In this document: positions 50,674-59,806 of the stretch, in pieces | How the letters are laid out: the number at the start of each line of letters is the position of its first letter | Numbering within the stretch: position 1 is the first letter of the stretch | DNA from: Mycobacterium scrofulaceum | GTDB lineage: Bacteria > Actinomycetota > Actinomycetes > Mycobacteriales > Mycobacteriaceae | Assembly: GCF_001667885.1 (NCBI RefSeq) | Contig: NZ_LZJW01000149.1 | Coordinates: forward strand, 1 to 64,000 | Length of the DNA stretch: 64,000 nt | Direction: 5' to 3' | Translations under genes and position numbers: made by a program | The notes under the pieces: generated by a model | Databases searched by the model: none | Told to the model about the DNA's origin: nothing | Seen by the model: the letters and a program-made list of their open reading frames with translations, nothing else

Positions 50674-51501
50674 ATGAGCGCACCCACGGCGAACCGTCCT
50701 GCGTCAGGTGTCTTTTCACCCGCGCGCGCCCGCATCCCACAACGCACCCTACGCACCGACCGGTGGTGGATGTCGCCGCTGCGGATCGACCTGGGCTTCG
50801 CCGCGTTCCTGATCTACGCGACCGTGCGCGCGTTCCAGCAGGATTACTTCTTCGTCCCGAAGTACCACTACCTGACGCCGTTCTACTCACCCTGCGTCAG
50901 CAAGGCCTGCGGCGAGGCCGGCGACTTCTGGCCGCAGATCCTGCCCGACGTGTGGTGGTTGCCGTACGCGGCGCTGACACTGCCCTTCCTGCTGCTGTTC
51001 CGGCTCACCTGCTACTACTACCGCGGCGCCTACTACCGCACGGTGTGGCAGTCGCCCAGCGCCTGCGCCGTCGCCGAGCCGCGCGTCCACTACACCGGCG
51101 AGACCAGGTTCCCGCTGATCGTCCAGAACACCCACCGGTATTTCTTCTACATCGCCGGCATCATCTCGGTGATCAACACCTACGACGCGATCATCGGTTT
51201 CCACTCCGACTCCGGGCCGCACGGCTTCGGCTTCGGGGTGGGCAACGTGATCATGGTCGGCAACGTGATCATGCTGTGGGTCTACACGCTGTCCTGCCAT
51301 TCCTGCCGGCACATCACCGGCGGCCGGCTCAAGCACTTTTCCAAGCACCCTGTGCGGTATTGGATCTGGACCCAGGTCAGCAAGATCAACACCCGGCACA
51401 AGCTGTACGCCTGGGTCACGCTGGGCACCCTGATGCTCACCGACTTCTACATCGCCCTGGTGGCCAGCAACACCATCCCTGACCTGAGATTTATTGGCTG
51501 A
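50674..51501 (+). CDS. Sdh1 membrane anchor subunit, Rv0249c-like
   Basis: A 275-residue protein with about five hydrophobic segments (DLGFAAFLIYATVRAF, YAALTLPFLLLFRLTCYYY, YFFYIAGIISVINTYDAIIG, VIMVGNVIMLWVYTLSC, YAWVTLGTLMLTDFYIALVA) and several histidines for haem or quinone binding (NTHRYF, CHSCRH). It is the single membrane subunit of the Sdh1 complex, upstream of sdhA and sdhB in the same operon. It passes electrons from the flavoprotein and Fe-S subunits to menaquinone. Confidence 0.88.
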   Translation: MSAPTANRPASGVFSPARARIPQRTLRTDRWWMSPLRIDLGFAAFLIYATVRAFQQDYFFVPKYHYLTPFYSPCVSKACGEAGDFWPQILPDVWWLPYAALTLPFLLLFRLTCYYYRGAYYRTVWQSPSACAVAEPRVHYTGETRFPLIVQNTHRYFFYIAGIISVINTYDAIIGFHSDSGPHGFGFGVGNVIMVGNVIMLWVYTLSCHSCRHITGGRLKHFSKHPVRYWIWTQVSKINTRHKLYAWVTLGTLMLTDFYIALVASNTIPDLRFIG

Positions 51502-51546
51502 GAAGCCATTTGAACAACAATTCCGAACTTAGCTAGCGAGGGTTTC

Positions 51547-53463
51547 ATGGTTGAGGTCGAGCGGCATGCCTACGACGTAGTCGTCATCGGCGCCGGCGGC
51601 GCGGGACTGCGTGCGGTCATCGAGGCGCGGGAACGCGGCCTCAAGGTCGCGGTCGTGTGCAAGTCGCTGTTCGGCAAGGCCCACACGGTGATGGCCGAGG
51701 GTGGTTGCGCGGCGGCGATGGGAAACACCAACCCCAAAGACAACTGGAAGACCCACTTCGGCGACACGATGCGCGGGGGGAAGTTCCTCAACAACTGGCG
51801 GATGGCCGAACTGCACGCCAAGGAGGCCCCGGACCGCGTCTGGGAGCTGGAAACCTATGGGGCGCTGTTCGATCGCCTCAAGGACGGCAAGATCAGCCAG
51901 CGCAACTTCGGCGGGCACACCTACCCGCGCCTGGCGCACGTCGGTGACCGCACCGGCCTGGAGCTGATCCGCACCATGCAGCAGAAGATCGTCTCGCTGC
52001 AGCAGGAGGACTTCGCCGAGCTCGGCGACTACGAGGCGCGCATCAGGGTGTTCGCCGAGTGCACCATCACCGAACTGGTCAAGGACGGTGACGCGATCGC
52101 CGGCGCGTTCGGCTACTGGCGCGAGACGGGCCAGTTCGTGCTGTTCGAGGCGCCCGCGGTGGTGCTCGCCACCGGCGGCATCGGCAAGTCGTTCAAGGTC
52201 ACGTCGAACTCCTGGGAGTACACCGGCGACGGGCACGCGCTGGCGCTGCGGGCGGGTGCGTCGCTGATCAACATGGAGTTCGTCCAGTTCCACCCGACGG
52301 GCATGGTCTGGCCGCCCAGCGTGAAGGGGATCCTCGTCACCGAGGGTGTCCGCGGCGACGGTGGGGTGCTGAAGAACTCCGAGGGCAAGCGGTTCATGTT
52401 CGACTACATCCCGCCGGTGTTCAAGGGTCAGTACGCCGAGACCGAACAAGAGGCCGACCAGTGGCTCAAGGACAACGACTCGGCCCGCCGCACCCCCGAC
52501 CTGCTCCCCCGCGATGAGGTCGCGCGCGCGATCAACTCGGAGGTCAAGGCCGGCCGCGGCAGCCCGCACGGCGGCGTGTTCCTCGACATCGCCTCCCGGT
52601 TGACGCCCGAGGAGATCAAGCGGCGCCTGCCCTCGATGTACCACCAGTTCAAGGAGCTGGCCGGCGTCGACATCACCAAGGAGCCGATGGAAGTCGGGCC
52701 GACCTGCCACTACGTGATGGGCGGTGTCGAGGTGGACGCCGACACGGGCGCGGCCACCGTCCCGGGCTTGTTCGCGGCGGGCGAGTGCTCCGGCGGCATG
52801 CACGGCTCCAACCGGCTGGGCGGCAACTCGCTGAGCGACCTGCTGGTCTTCGGCCGGCGCGCCGGCCTGGGCGCGGCCGACTACGTGCGGGCGCTGAGCA
52901 GCCGTCCGACCATCTCGGCAGAGGCCATCGAGACGGCGGCCAAGCGGGCGCTGTCCCCGTTCGAGACGCCGGCCGACGGCGCCCCGGCGGAGAACCCTTA
53001 CACGCTGCAGCTGGAGCTGCAACAGTCGATGAACGACCTGGTGGGCATCATCCGCAAGGCGGACGAGATCTCCGAGGCGCTGGCCCGGCTGGACAAGCTG
53101 CGCGAGCGCTTCAAGCACCTGCACGTGGACGGCGGACGCCGGTACAACCCGGGCTGGAACCTGGCCATCGACCTGCGCAACATGCTGCTGGTCAGCGAGT
53201 GCGTCGCCAAGGCGGCCCTGGAGCGCACGGAGAGCCGCGGCGGCCACACCCGCGACGACCATCCGGCGATGGACTCGGGCTGGCGCAAGGTCCTGCTCGT
53301 CTGCGAGGCCGCCGGTGGCGACGAGGTGATCCCGGACATCAGGATCACCCGCAAAAACCAGGTGCCGATGCGACCCGATCTGCTGGAGCTCTTCGAGATC
53401 TCCGAGCTGGAGAAGTACTACACCGACGATGAGCTGGCCGAGCATCCAGGACGGAGAGGCTAA
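51547..53463 (+). CDS. sdhA: Succinate dehydrogenase flavoprotein subunit (Sdh1)
   Basis: A 638-residue flavoprotein. FAD-binding fold VVIGAGGAGLRAVIEARERG at the N-terminus, the covalent-flavin His in LFGKAHTVMAEGG (~41), the active-site region SLINMEFVQFHPTGM and the conserved HGSNRLGGNSLSDLLVFG (~418). It oxidises succinate to fumarate. The TAA overlaps the sdhB ATG (TAATG). Equivalent to Rv0248c in the Sdh1 complex, which is distinct from the sdhCDAB (Sdh2) operon. Confidence 0.94.
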   Translation: MVEVERHAYDVVVIGAGGAGLRAVIEARERGLKVAVVCKSLFGKAHTVMAEGGCAAAMGNTNPKDNWKTHFGDTMRGGKFLNNWRMAELHAKEAPDRVWELETYGALFDRLKDGKISQRNFGGHTYPRLAHVGDRTGLELIRTMQQKIVSLQQEDFAELGDYEARIRVFAECTITELVKDGDAIAGAFGYWRETGQFVLFEAPAVVLATGGIGKSFKVTSNSWEYTGDGHALALRAGASLINMEFVQFHPTGMVWPPSVKGILVTEGVRGDGGVLKNSEGKRFMFDYIPPVFKGQYAETEQEADQWLKDNDSARRTPDLLPRDEVARAINSEVKAGRGSPHGGVFLDIASRLTPEEIKRRLPSMYHQFKELAGVDITKEPMEVGPTCHYVMGGVEVDADTGAATVPGLFAAGECSGGMHGSNRLGGNSLSDLLVFGRRAGLGAADYVRALSSRPTISAEAIETAAKRALSPFETPADGAPAENPYTLQLELQQSMNDLVGIIRKADEISEALARLDKLRERFKHLHVDGGRRYNPGWNLAIDLRNMLLVSECVAKAALERTESRGGHTRDDHPAMDSGWRKVLLVCEAAGGDEVIPDIRITRKNQVPMRPDLLELFEISELEKYYTDDELAEHPGRRG

Positions 53464-54209
53464 TGACCTACAACGCGACCATGCGTGTGTGGCGCGGTGA
53501 CGATGCCGACGGCGCGCTGCAGGACTTCACGGTGGAGGTCAACGAGGGCGAGGTGGTGCTCGACATCATCCATCGCCTGCAACAGACCCAGACGCCCGAC
53601 CTCGCGGTGCGGTGGAACTGCAAGGCGGGCAAGTGCGGATCCTGCTCGGCGGAGATCAACGGCGTGCCGCGGCTGCTGTGCATGACCCGGATGTCCACGT
53701 TCGCCGAGGACGAGGTGGTGACCGTGACGCCGCTGCGGACGTTCCCGGTGATCCGCGACCTGGTCACCGACGTCTCCTTCAACTACGAGAAGGCCCGCGA
53801 GATCCCGGCCTTCGCCCCGCCGAAGGATCTGCAGCCGGGCGAGTACCGGATGGCGCAGGAGGACGTGCAGCGCTCGCAGGAGTTCCGTAAGTGCATCGAG
53901 TGCTTCCTGTGTCAGAACGTGTGCCACGTGATCCGCGACCACGAGGAGAACAAGAAGGCGTTCGCCGGGCCGCGCTTCCTGATGCGGATCGCCGAGCTCG
54001 AGATGCACCCGCTGGACACGATGGACCGGCGCGACCAGGCCCAGGAACAACACGGCCTGGGCTACTGCAACATCACCAAGTGCTGCACCGAGGTCTGCCC
54101 GGAGAACATCAAGATCACCGACAACGCGCTGATCCCGATGAAAGAGCGGGTCGCCGACCGCAAGTACGACCCCGTGGTGTGGCTGGGCAACAAGCTGTTC
54201 CGGCGCTGA
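53463..54209 (+). CDS. sdhB: Succinate dehydrogenase iron-sulphur subunit (Sdh1)
   Basis: A 248-residue Fe-S protein. The N-terminal ferredoxin domain carries NCKAGKCGSC and a fourth Cys in RLLC (2Fe-2S). The C-terminal domain has CIECFLCQNVCHV and CCTEVCPENI for the 4Fe-4S and 3Fe-4S centres. Its start overlaps the sdhA stop. It transfers electrons from SdhA to the membrane anchor encoded by the first gene. Matches Rv0247c. Confidence 0.94.
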   Translation: MTYNATMRVWRGDDADGALQDFTVEVNEGEVVLDIIHRLQQTQTPDLAVRWNCKAGKCGSCSAEINGVPRLLCMTRMSTFAEDEVVTVTPLRTFPVIRDLVTDVSFNYEKAREIPAFAPPKDLQPGEYRMAQEDVQRSQEFRKCIECFLCQNVCHVIRDHEENKKAFAGPRFLMRIAELEMHPLDTMDRRDQAQEQHGLGYCNITKCCTEVCPENIKITDNALIPMKERVADRKYDPVVWLGNKLFRR

Positions 54210-54309
54210 GCAGGCGTTAGCCCGCCCGGTGCGCCGGGTACCCGCATATCAGCCCTGTTGGGCCGAAGCCCGACGGTCTGCCCCCAACCGAAAAGGCAGC
54301 GTGGGAGAT

Positions 54310-54465
54310 ATGCGAGAAACCACCAGCGTCAACGAAATTCGAACCGCGATCCGGGAGTTGTCGGTCCGCGCCGACCTTGCGCGCAAGGAGGGCCGTCCCG
54401 ACGACGCCGCCGAGATCGAGCAGCGGATCGCGGGCTTTCGGGCCGAACTCAGCCGCCGCCCGTAG
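54310..54465 (+). CDS. Small helical protein, 51 residues, unknown
   Basis: A 51-residue mostly helical protein (MRETTSVNEIRTAIRELSVR, then DDAAEIEQRIAGFRAELSRR) with a heptad-like pattern suggesting a helical hairpin or coiled coil. An in-frame GTG at 54301 would add three residues. It lies 100 bases after sdhB and its stop is two bases from the convergent flavin reductase stop. Coding is supported by codon bias and amphipathic helices only. Confidence 0.5.
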   Translation: MRETTSVNEIRTAIRELSVRADLARKEGRPDDAAEIEQRIAGFRAELSRRP

Positions 54466-54467
54466 CG

Positions 54468-54956
54468 TCAGGCGCCGAGGCGCCGAAACACGCTGCGGTG
54501 GAACACGATAGGCGCGACGTCGGCGTCGATGGTGACTTCGTTCACCCGAAGCACCACGATCGTGTGATCCCCGGCGGGAATCAGCTGCTCGATCGCGCTC
54601 TCCAGCCACAGGCCGGTCCCTTTGATGAACACCGCGCCGCTCTCCCGGGACTCCGTCTCCAGGCCGGCGAACCGGTCCCCGGTCTTGGCGGCCAGCGCGC
54701 GCGCGGCCTCGTCGTGGGCCTCGCCGAGCACGCTGATGCCCAGCATGGGCAGGTCCTTGAGCTTGGGCCACGTCGTCGACGTGTTCTGCACGCAGAACGA
54801 CACGAGCGGCGGATCCAGGGACACGGGGACAAAGGTGCTGGCCGCCAGGCCCTCCCGGGTGCCCTGGACTTCGGCGGCGATGGCCACCACTCCCGAGGGG
54901 AAGTGGCCGAAGGCCTCGCGGAGTGTGGACGGTGTCAGATGCTTGTTCGAGTTCAC
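54468..54956 (-). CDS. Flavin reductase domain protein, Rv0245-like
   Basis: A 162-residue flavin reductase-like protein (HpaC/DIM6 type): REAFGHFPSGVVAIAAEVQG, GLAASTFVPVSLDPPLVSFCVQ and DHTIVVLRVNEV. It reduces FMN or FAD with NAD(P)H, usually for a partner monooxygenase. The start is GTG. The upstream 2OG-Fe oxygenase gene ends six bases before, so the two are in one operon; the oxygenase does not need flavin, so the pairing may be functional or only positional. Confidence 0.87.
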   Translation of the reverse strand: MNSNKHLTPSTLREAFGHFPSGVVAIAAEVQGTREGLAASTFVPVSLDPPLVSFCVQNTSTTWPKLKDLPMLGISVLGEAHDEAARALAAKTGDRFAGLETESRESGAVFIKGTGLWLESAIEQLIPAGDHTIVVLRVNEVTIDADVAPIVFHRSVFRRLGA

Positions 54957-54962
54957 CGGAAT

Positions 54963-55988
54963 TCATTCGCCCCTTGAGCCGAGAACGGGATTCTCGTTCC
55001 CGACCCTACCTGCCGAATACCCGTGCGCTGAAGCCACATCGGGGTGCGCGCGCAACCTGCTCTTCCAAGCGTTGCGACCGTAGACGGCGAAGATCGGATC
55101 GGCCGGGTCGACCACGCGGCCGGCGCGCGCCCGCAGTTCGGGGGGCAGCGTCAGCACGGGGATCTGCGCGTCCAGGCGCGGGTTGAAGAAGTACGGGACC
55201 GAGATGCGGTCCGCCGGCTGCCCGTCCAGGGTCACCCGGTGCTCGGTGGCACGCAGGTAGCCACCCGTCGCCACCTCCAGCAGCTCACCGATGTTGACGA
55301 CGAAGGCGCCGTCAACTGGCGGCACGTCGATCCAGGCCTGGGAGCCCGGCCGGCTTACCTGCAGCCCGCGGCTGCCCGGTTCGGCCAGCAGCAGCGTCAG
55401 TACCCCGGAGTCCTTGTGCGGACCCACGCCCTGTGGTGAGGCCGCGCTGCGCGGGTAGCGCACGATCTTGATCAGGGTGGCGGGCGTCTCGGCGAAGGCG
55501 GGGTCGAACACGTCGGGCGGGCTGCCGAGGGAGGCCGCCCAGTGCCGGAGCAGGGCGCGGGCCACCCCGGACAGCGCGGCGTCCCAGTCGGCGATGATCC
55601 CCGGCAGCTCGGGCATCGAGGCCGGCCACTGGTTGGGTCCCTGCAACCACAGGTAGTCGGGCTTGCCGGGGCCCCCGACCGGGGCGCGTTCCGGCCCGAT
55701 GTCGATCTGCTCCCGCCAGTCCACCTGGCCGCGGGTCAGCTCACCGCCCAGCCGGGTGTAGCCGCGGAAGTGCGGGCTGCGCACCATGGCGACGGCATCC
55801 TTCTCGGCTTCGGGCAGCTCGAACAGCCTGCGCGCCGCCTGCAGCACCCTGCGGGAGAGCTCCTGGGGCACGCCGTGGCCGGCCAGGTAGAAGAAGCCGA
55901 CCTGGTGCGCGGCCTCGCGCAACGCCGGCCGCAGTTCGGCCGCCGACGAGCGCAGATCCACTACGGGCAGGGTGGTGATGCATCCCAT
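54963..55988 (-). CDS. 2-oxoglutarate/Fe(II) oxygenase (isopenicillin N synthase type)
   Basis: A 341-residue non-haem iron oxygenase. The N-terminal DIOX_N part has LPVVDLRSSAAELRPALREA and VGFFYLAGHGVP. The iron ligands are HKD in VGPHKDSGVLTLL (~191) and His in ATEHRVTLDG (~248); the 2-oxoglutarate Arg/Ser pair is RISVPYFFNP (~258). Likely hydroxylates or oxidises a small metabolite. It precedes the flavin reductase in one operon and is divergent from fadE5. I do not recall it in M. tuberculosis at this place. Confidence 0.85.
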   Translation of the reverse strand: MGCITTLPVVDLRSSAAELRPALREAAHQVGFFYLAGHGVPQELSRRVLQAARRLFELPEAEKDAVAMVRSPHFRGYTRLGGELTRGQVDWREQIDIGPERAPVGGPGKPDYLWLQGPNQWPASMPELPGIIADWDAALSGVARALLRHWAASLGSPPDVFDPAFAETPATLIKIVRYPRSAASPQGVGPHKDSGVLTLLLAEPGSRGLQVSRPGSQAWIDVPPVDGAFVVNIGELLEVATGGYLRATEHRVTLDGQPADRISVPYFFNPRLDAQIPVLTLPPELRARAGRVVDPADPIFAVYGRNAWKSRLRAHPDVASAHGYSAGRVGNENPVLGSRGE

Positions 55989-56122
55989 AGTTTGAGATCC
56001 GTTTCGCTATCGTCGCAGCTCAGAGGCCCTGCAAGGGCTTCCCAACCGGTTGGTTAATTAGACGATGAAATTTAGCTCACATTGACTTGCGTTGAACTGT
56101 CCGAGAGCGATATTTTAGCGGT

Positions 56123-56138
56123 GTTACTGGTGGGTAAC
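56123..56138 (+). promoter_or_regulatory. Inverted repeat upstream of fadE5
   Basis: GTTACTGGTGGGTAAC has perfect five-base arms. It shares TTAC-N6-GTAA with the site at 59725-59740 between fadA2 and fabG4 and part of the site at 63983-63998 in front of the edge TetR gene. It lies 53 bases before the fadE5 GTG. A second palindrome CCAACCGGTTGG occurs at 56042-56053. Both may be operators for lipid regulators. Confidence 0.45.
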
Positions 56139-56190
56139 TTAGAAGTAGTACCCAACCACAAGTGGCATTCTCAACGAGGAGGAAACCGTA

Positions 56191-58026
56191 GTGAGCCACT
56201 ACAAGAGCAACGTCCGTGACCAGGTATTCAACCTGTTCGAGGTCCTGGGCGTTGAGAAGGCTTTGGGCGCCGGCGACTACAGCGATCTGGACGTCGACAC
56301 CGCGCGCGAAATGTTGTCAGAGATCAGCCGGCTGGCCGAGGGGCCCATCGCCGAGTCGTTCGTCGAGGGTGACCGCAACCCGCCGGTCTTCGACCCGAAG
56401 ACCCACTCGGTGACGCTGCCGGAGTCCTTCAAGAAGTCGGTGCGCGCCGTCACCGAGGCCGGCTGGGACAAGGTCGGCATCGACGAGGTGCTGGGCGGCA
56501 TGCCGATGCCCCGGGCCCTGGTGTGGGCCCTGCACGAGCACCTGCTCGGCGCCAACCCCGCCGTGTGGATGTACGGCGGTGGCGCCGGGTTCGCCAACAT
56601 CCTCTACCACCTCGGCACCGAGGAGCAGAAGAAGTGGGCCGTGATCTGCGCCGAGCGCGGATGGGGCTCCACCATGGTGCTGACCGAGCCGGACGCCGGT
56701 TCCGACGTCGGCGCGGGCCGGACCAAGGCGATCAAGCAGGACGACGGCTCGTGGCACATCGAGGGCGTGAAGCGGTTCATCACCTCGGCCGACTCGGGCG
56801 ACCTGTTCGAGAACATCTTCCACCTGGTGCTGGCCCGCCCCGAGGGCGCGGGTCCGGGCACCAAGGGCCTGTCGCTGTTCTTCGTGCCCAAGTTCCTGTT
56901 CGACTTCGAGACCGGCGAACTGGGCGAGCGCAACGGCGTCTTCGTGACCAACGTCGAGCACAAGATGGGCCTGAAGGTTTCGGCCACGTGTGAGCTGTCC
57001 TTCGGTCAGCACGACGTGCCCGCCAAGGGCTGGCTGGTCGGCGAGGTGCACAACGGCATCGCGCAGATGTTCGAGGTCATCGAGCAGGCCCGCATGATGG
57101 TCGGCACCAAGGCCATCGCGACCCTGTCGACCGGTTACCTGAACGCGCTGGAGTACGCCAAGTCCCGCGTGCAGGGCGCCGACATGACGCAGATGACCGA
57201 CAAGACCGCCCCGCGGGTGACCATCACGCACCACCCCGACGTGCGCCGGTCGCTGATGACCCAGAAGGCGTACGCCGAGGGTCTGCGCGCGCTGTACCTC
57301 TACACCGCGACCTACCAGGACGCGGCGGTCGCCGAGGCGGTGCACGGCGTGGACGCCGACCTGGCGGTGAAGGTCAACGACCTGATGCTGCCGGTGGTCA
57401 AGGGTGTCGGTTCCGAGCAGGCTTACGCCAAGCTGACCGAGAGCCTGCAGACCTTCGGTGGGTCCGGCTTCCTGCAGGACTACCCGATCGAGCAGTACAT
57501 CCGCGACGCCAAGATCGACTCCCTCTACGAGGGCACCACGGCCATCCAGGCGCAGGACTTCTTCTTCCGCAAGATCGTCCGCGACAAGGGTGTGGCGCTG
57601 GCCCACGTGTCGGGCGAGATCCAGAAGTTCGTGGACAGCGAGTCCGGCAACGGTCGGCTGAAGTCCGAGCGCGAGCTGCTGGCGAAGGCCCTGGCCGACG
57701 TCCAGGCGATGGCGGCGACGCTGACCGGTTACCTGATGGCGGCGCAGGAAGACGTGACCAGCCTCTACAAGGTGGGTCTGGGTTCCGTGCGGTTCCTGAT
57801 GAGCGTCGGTGACCTGGTCATCGGCTGGTTGCTGCAGCGCCAGGCCGCGGTGGCCGTGCAGGCGCTGGACGCCGGCGCCAGCGGCGACGAGCGGGCCTTC
57901 TACGAGGGCAAGGTCGCGGTGGCTTCGTTCTTCGCGAAGAACTTCCTGCCGTTGCTGGCCAGCACCCGCGAGGTCATCGAGACGCTGGACAACGACATCA
58001 TGGAGCTCGACGAAGCCGCCTTCTGA
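56191..58026 (+). CDS. fadE5: FadE5, acyl-CoA dehydrogenase
   Basis: A 611-residue acyl-CoA dehydrogenase starting at GTG after GAGGAGG. It has the longer architecture of the FadE5 group, with a C-terminal extra helical domain. Key segments: MVLTEPDAGSDVGAGRTKAI, GVKRFITSADSGD, LQTFGGSGFLQDYPIEQYI and IDSLYEGTTAIQAQDFFF. It oxidises saturated acyl-CoA of broad chain length. Matches Rv0244c. It has two palindromes upstream and a strong terminator downstream. Confidence 0.93.
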   Translation: MSHYKSNVRDQVFNLFEVLGVEKALGAGDYSDLDVDTAREMLSEISRLAEGPIAESFVEGDRNPPVFDPKTHSVTLPESFKKSVRAVTEAGWDKVGIDEVLGGMPMPRALVWALHEHLLGANPAVWMYGGGAGFANILYHLGTEEQKKWAVICAERGWGSTMVLTEPDAGSDVGAGRTKAIKQDDGSWHIEGVKRFITSADSGDLFENIFHLVLARPEGAGPGTKGLSLFFVPKFLFDFETGELGERNGVFVTNVEHKMGLKVSATCELSFGQHDVPAKGWLVGEVHNGIAQMFEVIEQARMMVGTKAIATLSTGYLNALEYAKSRVQGADMTQMTDKTAPRVTITHHPDVRRSLMTQKAYAEGLRALYLYTATYQDAAVAEAVHGVDADLAVKVNDLMLPVVKGVGSEQAYAKLTESLQTFGGSGFLQDYPIEQYIRDAKIDSLYEGTTAIQAQDFFFRKIVRDKGVALAHVSGEIQKFVDSESGNGRLKSERELLAKALADVQAMAATLTGYLMAAQEDVTSLYKVGLGSVRFLMSVGDLVIGWLLQRQAAVAVQALDAGASGDERAFYEGKVAVASFFAKNFLPLLASTREVIETLDNDIMELDEAAF

Positions 58027-58048
58027 CAGGCAGATAAGGCAAGTCAGA

Positions 58049-58079
58049 AGCCCCGCTCCCATCCGGGAGCGGGGCTTTT
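58049..58079 (+). terminator. Rho-independent terminator of fadE5
   Basis: AGCCCCGCTCCC (58049-58060) and GGGAGCGGGGCT (58065-58076) form a twelve-pair stem around ATCC, followed by TTTT. It is 22 bases after the fadE5 stop. Confidence 0.85.
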
Positions 58080-58102
58080 GATTTCGGCGCAGGTCGGCAG
58101 AC

Positions 58103-58142
58103 AAAAAGGCCGCCGCTGGATCCCCTCACTCCAGCGGCGGCC
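58103..58142 (-). terminator. Rho-independent terminator for fadA2 (minus strand)
   Basis: A thirteen-pair stem: GGCCGCCGCTGGA (58108-58120) and TCCAGCGGCGGCC (58130-58142) with a nine-base loop. On the minus strand it is followed by TTTTTGT, so it terminates transcription coming from fadA2. Between 58143 and 58316 no gene is seen. Confidence 0.75.
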
Positions 58143-58316
58143 CTTCTCGTACGCCCGTCCACGCCGACCGGCGGCCGTTCCAGGGATGCCCCGTATTGCC
58201 GTCGGGGTCGGGGGGTCAGACCACAACACGGGGTCATCCGCGCACACGAATACCCGCCACCGACGATTACTAATCCGGTGTGACCGATTTCATGTCACCC
58301 GGCCCCGCCGAGGGGC

Positions 58317-59654
58317 TCAGGCCTCGAGGATCGCCGCCACGCCCTGGCCACCGGCGGCGCAAATGGAGACCAGCGCACGCAGCGGCTTGCCCCCACCCTT
58401 TTGCTCCGCCTTCTTCTCGGCGAGTTGCTTGGCCGCCTGGGCCAGGATCCGCCCGCCGGTGGCGGCGAACGGGTGCCCGGCCGCCAAGGACGACCCGTTG
58501 ACGTTGAGCTTGGACCGGTCGATCGAGCCGAGCGCCGCGTCGAGGCCCAGCCGCTCCTTGCAGTAGTCCTCCGACTCCCACGCCTGCAGGTGCGCCAGCA
58601 CCACCGAGGCGAAGGCCTCGTGGATCTCGTAGAAGTCGAAGTCCTGCAGGCTCAGGCCATTACGGGCCAGCAGCCGCGGCACCGCGTAGGTGGGTGCCAT
58701 CAGCAGGCCGTCGCGGCCGTTGACGTAGTCGACGGCCGCGGTTTCCGCGTCCACCAGGAAGGCCAGCGGCGTGAGCGAGTGGGCGGCCGCCCACTCCTCG
58801 CTGGCCAGCAGCGCCACCGAGGCCCCGTCGGTCAGCGGCGTCGAGTTGCCGGCCGTCATCGTCGCGTCTCCGGACTTCACGCCGAACACCGGCTTGAGCT
58901 TCGCCAGCTTCTCCGCCGACGAGTCCGGCCGGAGGTTGTCGTCGCGGTACAGCCCGAGGAACGGGGTGACGAGGTCGTCGAAGAAGCCGCGATCGTAGGC
59001 GGCGGCCATGTTGCGGTGGCTGGCCGCGGCCAGCTCGTCCTGGTCGACGCGTTTGATGCCCATCTGCTTGGCCGTGATCGCCTGGTGCTCGCCCATGGAC
59101 AGCCCGGTGCGGGGCTCGCTGTTGACCGGGATCTGGATGCCCAGGTTGGCGGGCAGCGTGCCGACCAGCCGCAACCGCTGGACGTTGGACTTGGACCGGC
59201 GCAACTTGAGCAGCGTGCGGCGCAGGTTGTCACCCAGGGCGATCGGCGGGTCGGAGGTGGTGTCAACCCCGCCGGCGGCGGCGACGTCGTACCGCCCGGA
59301 CGCGATGCCGTCGGCCGCGGCGATGGCCGCCTGCAGCCCGGTGCCGCAGGCCTGCTGCAGGTCGAACGCCGGCGTGTAGGACGACAGCTCGGAGCCCAGC
59401 ACGCATTCGCGGGTGAGGTTGAAGTCACGGCTGTGCTTGAGCACGGCGCCGCCGACCACCACGCCGAGCCGCTCGCCGGCCAGCCCGAACCGGTCCACGA
59501 GCCCACCCAACGCGGCGGTGAACATGTCCTGGTTGGAAGCATCGGCGTAGGCGCCGTCGGACCGGGCGAACGGGATGCGGTTGCCGCCAAGCACGGCGAC
59601 GGGTCGCCGCTGCGAACTGCGCTGGTTGCTTGCCTCGGAACTTGCAGGGGCCAC
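58317..59654 (-). CDS. fadA2: FadA2, acetyl-CoA acetyltransferase (thiolase)
   Basis: A 445-residue thiolase. Nucleophile Cys in FDLQQACGTGLQAAI (~103), His residues in YEIHEAFASVVLAH (~346) and GHPFAATGGRI (~395), second active-site Cys in SICAAGGQGVA (~433). It cleaves 3-ketoacyl-CoA or joins acetyl-CoA units. Matches FadA2 (Rv0243). It is divergent from fabG4 across a 152-base region that contains a TetR-type operator, so both are likely under one regulator. Confidence 0.93.
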   Translation of the reverse strand: MAPASSEASNQRSSQRRPVAVLGGNRIPFARSDGAYADASNQDMFTAALGGLVDRFGLAGERLGVVVGGAVLKHSRDFNLTRECVLGSELSSYTPAFDLQQACGTGLQAAIAAADGIASGRYDVAAAGGVDTTSDPPIALGDNLRRTLLKLRRSKSNVQRLRLVGTLPANLGIQIPVNSEPRTGLSMGEHQAITAKQMGIKRVDQDELAAASHRNMAAAYDRGFFDDLVTPFLGLYRDDNLRPDSSAEKLAKLKPVFGVKSGDATMTAGNSTPLTDGASVALLASEEWAAAHSLTPLAFLVDAETAAVDYVNGRDGLLMAPTYAVPRLLARNGLSLQDFDFYEIHEAFASVVLAHLQAWESEDYCKERLGLDAALGSIDRSKLNVNGSSLAAGHPFAATGGRILAQAAKQLAEKKAEQKGGGKPLRALVSICAAGGQGVAAILEA

Positions 59655-59724
59655 TGTTCTTCTCCGTGTATCTGCCGTCTAGTCGGTTTTGGTATGCCCG
59701 TCTGGGGCCATACTACCCACTGTT

Positions 59725-59740
59725 CTTACTCTGAAGTAAG
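59725..59740 (+). promoter_or_regulatory. TetR-type operator between fadA2 and fabG4
   Basis: CTTACTCTGAAGTAAG is a dyad with CTTAC/GTAAG arms. The minus strand of 63983-63998, directly in front of the TetR gene at the right edge, reads CTTACTCTGGAGTCAG, identical at 14 of 16 positions. That match suggests that this TetR protein controls its own gene and the fadA2-fabG4-htdX promoters. Confidence 0.65.
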
Positions 59741-59806
59741 TTCGTCCCCGATACGGTTGTGCTGTAGGCACACCCCGACTTCGCAAGCACATGGAAGGTA
59801 GCTCCG

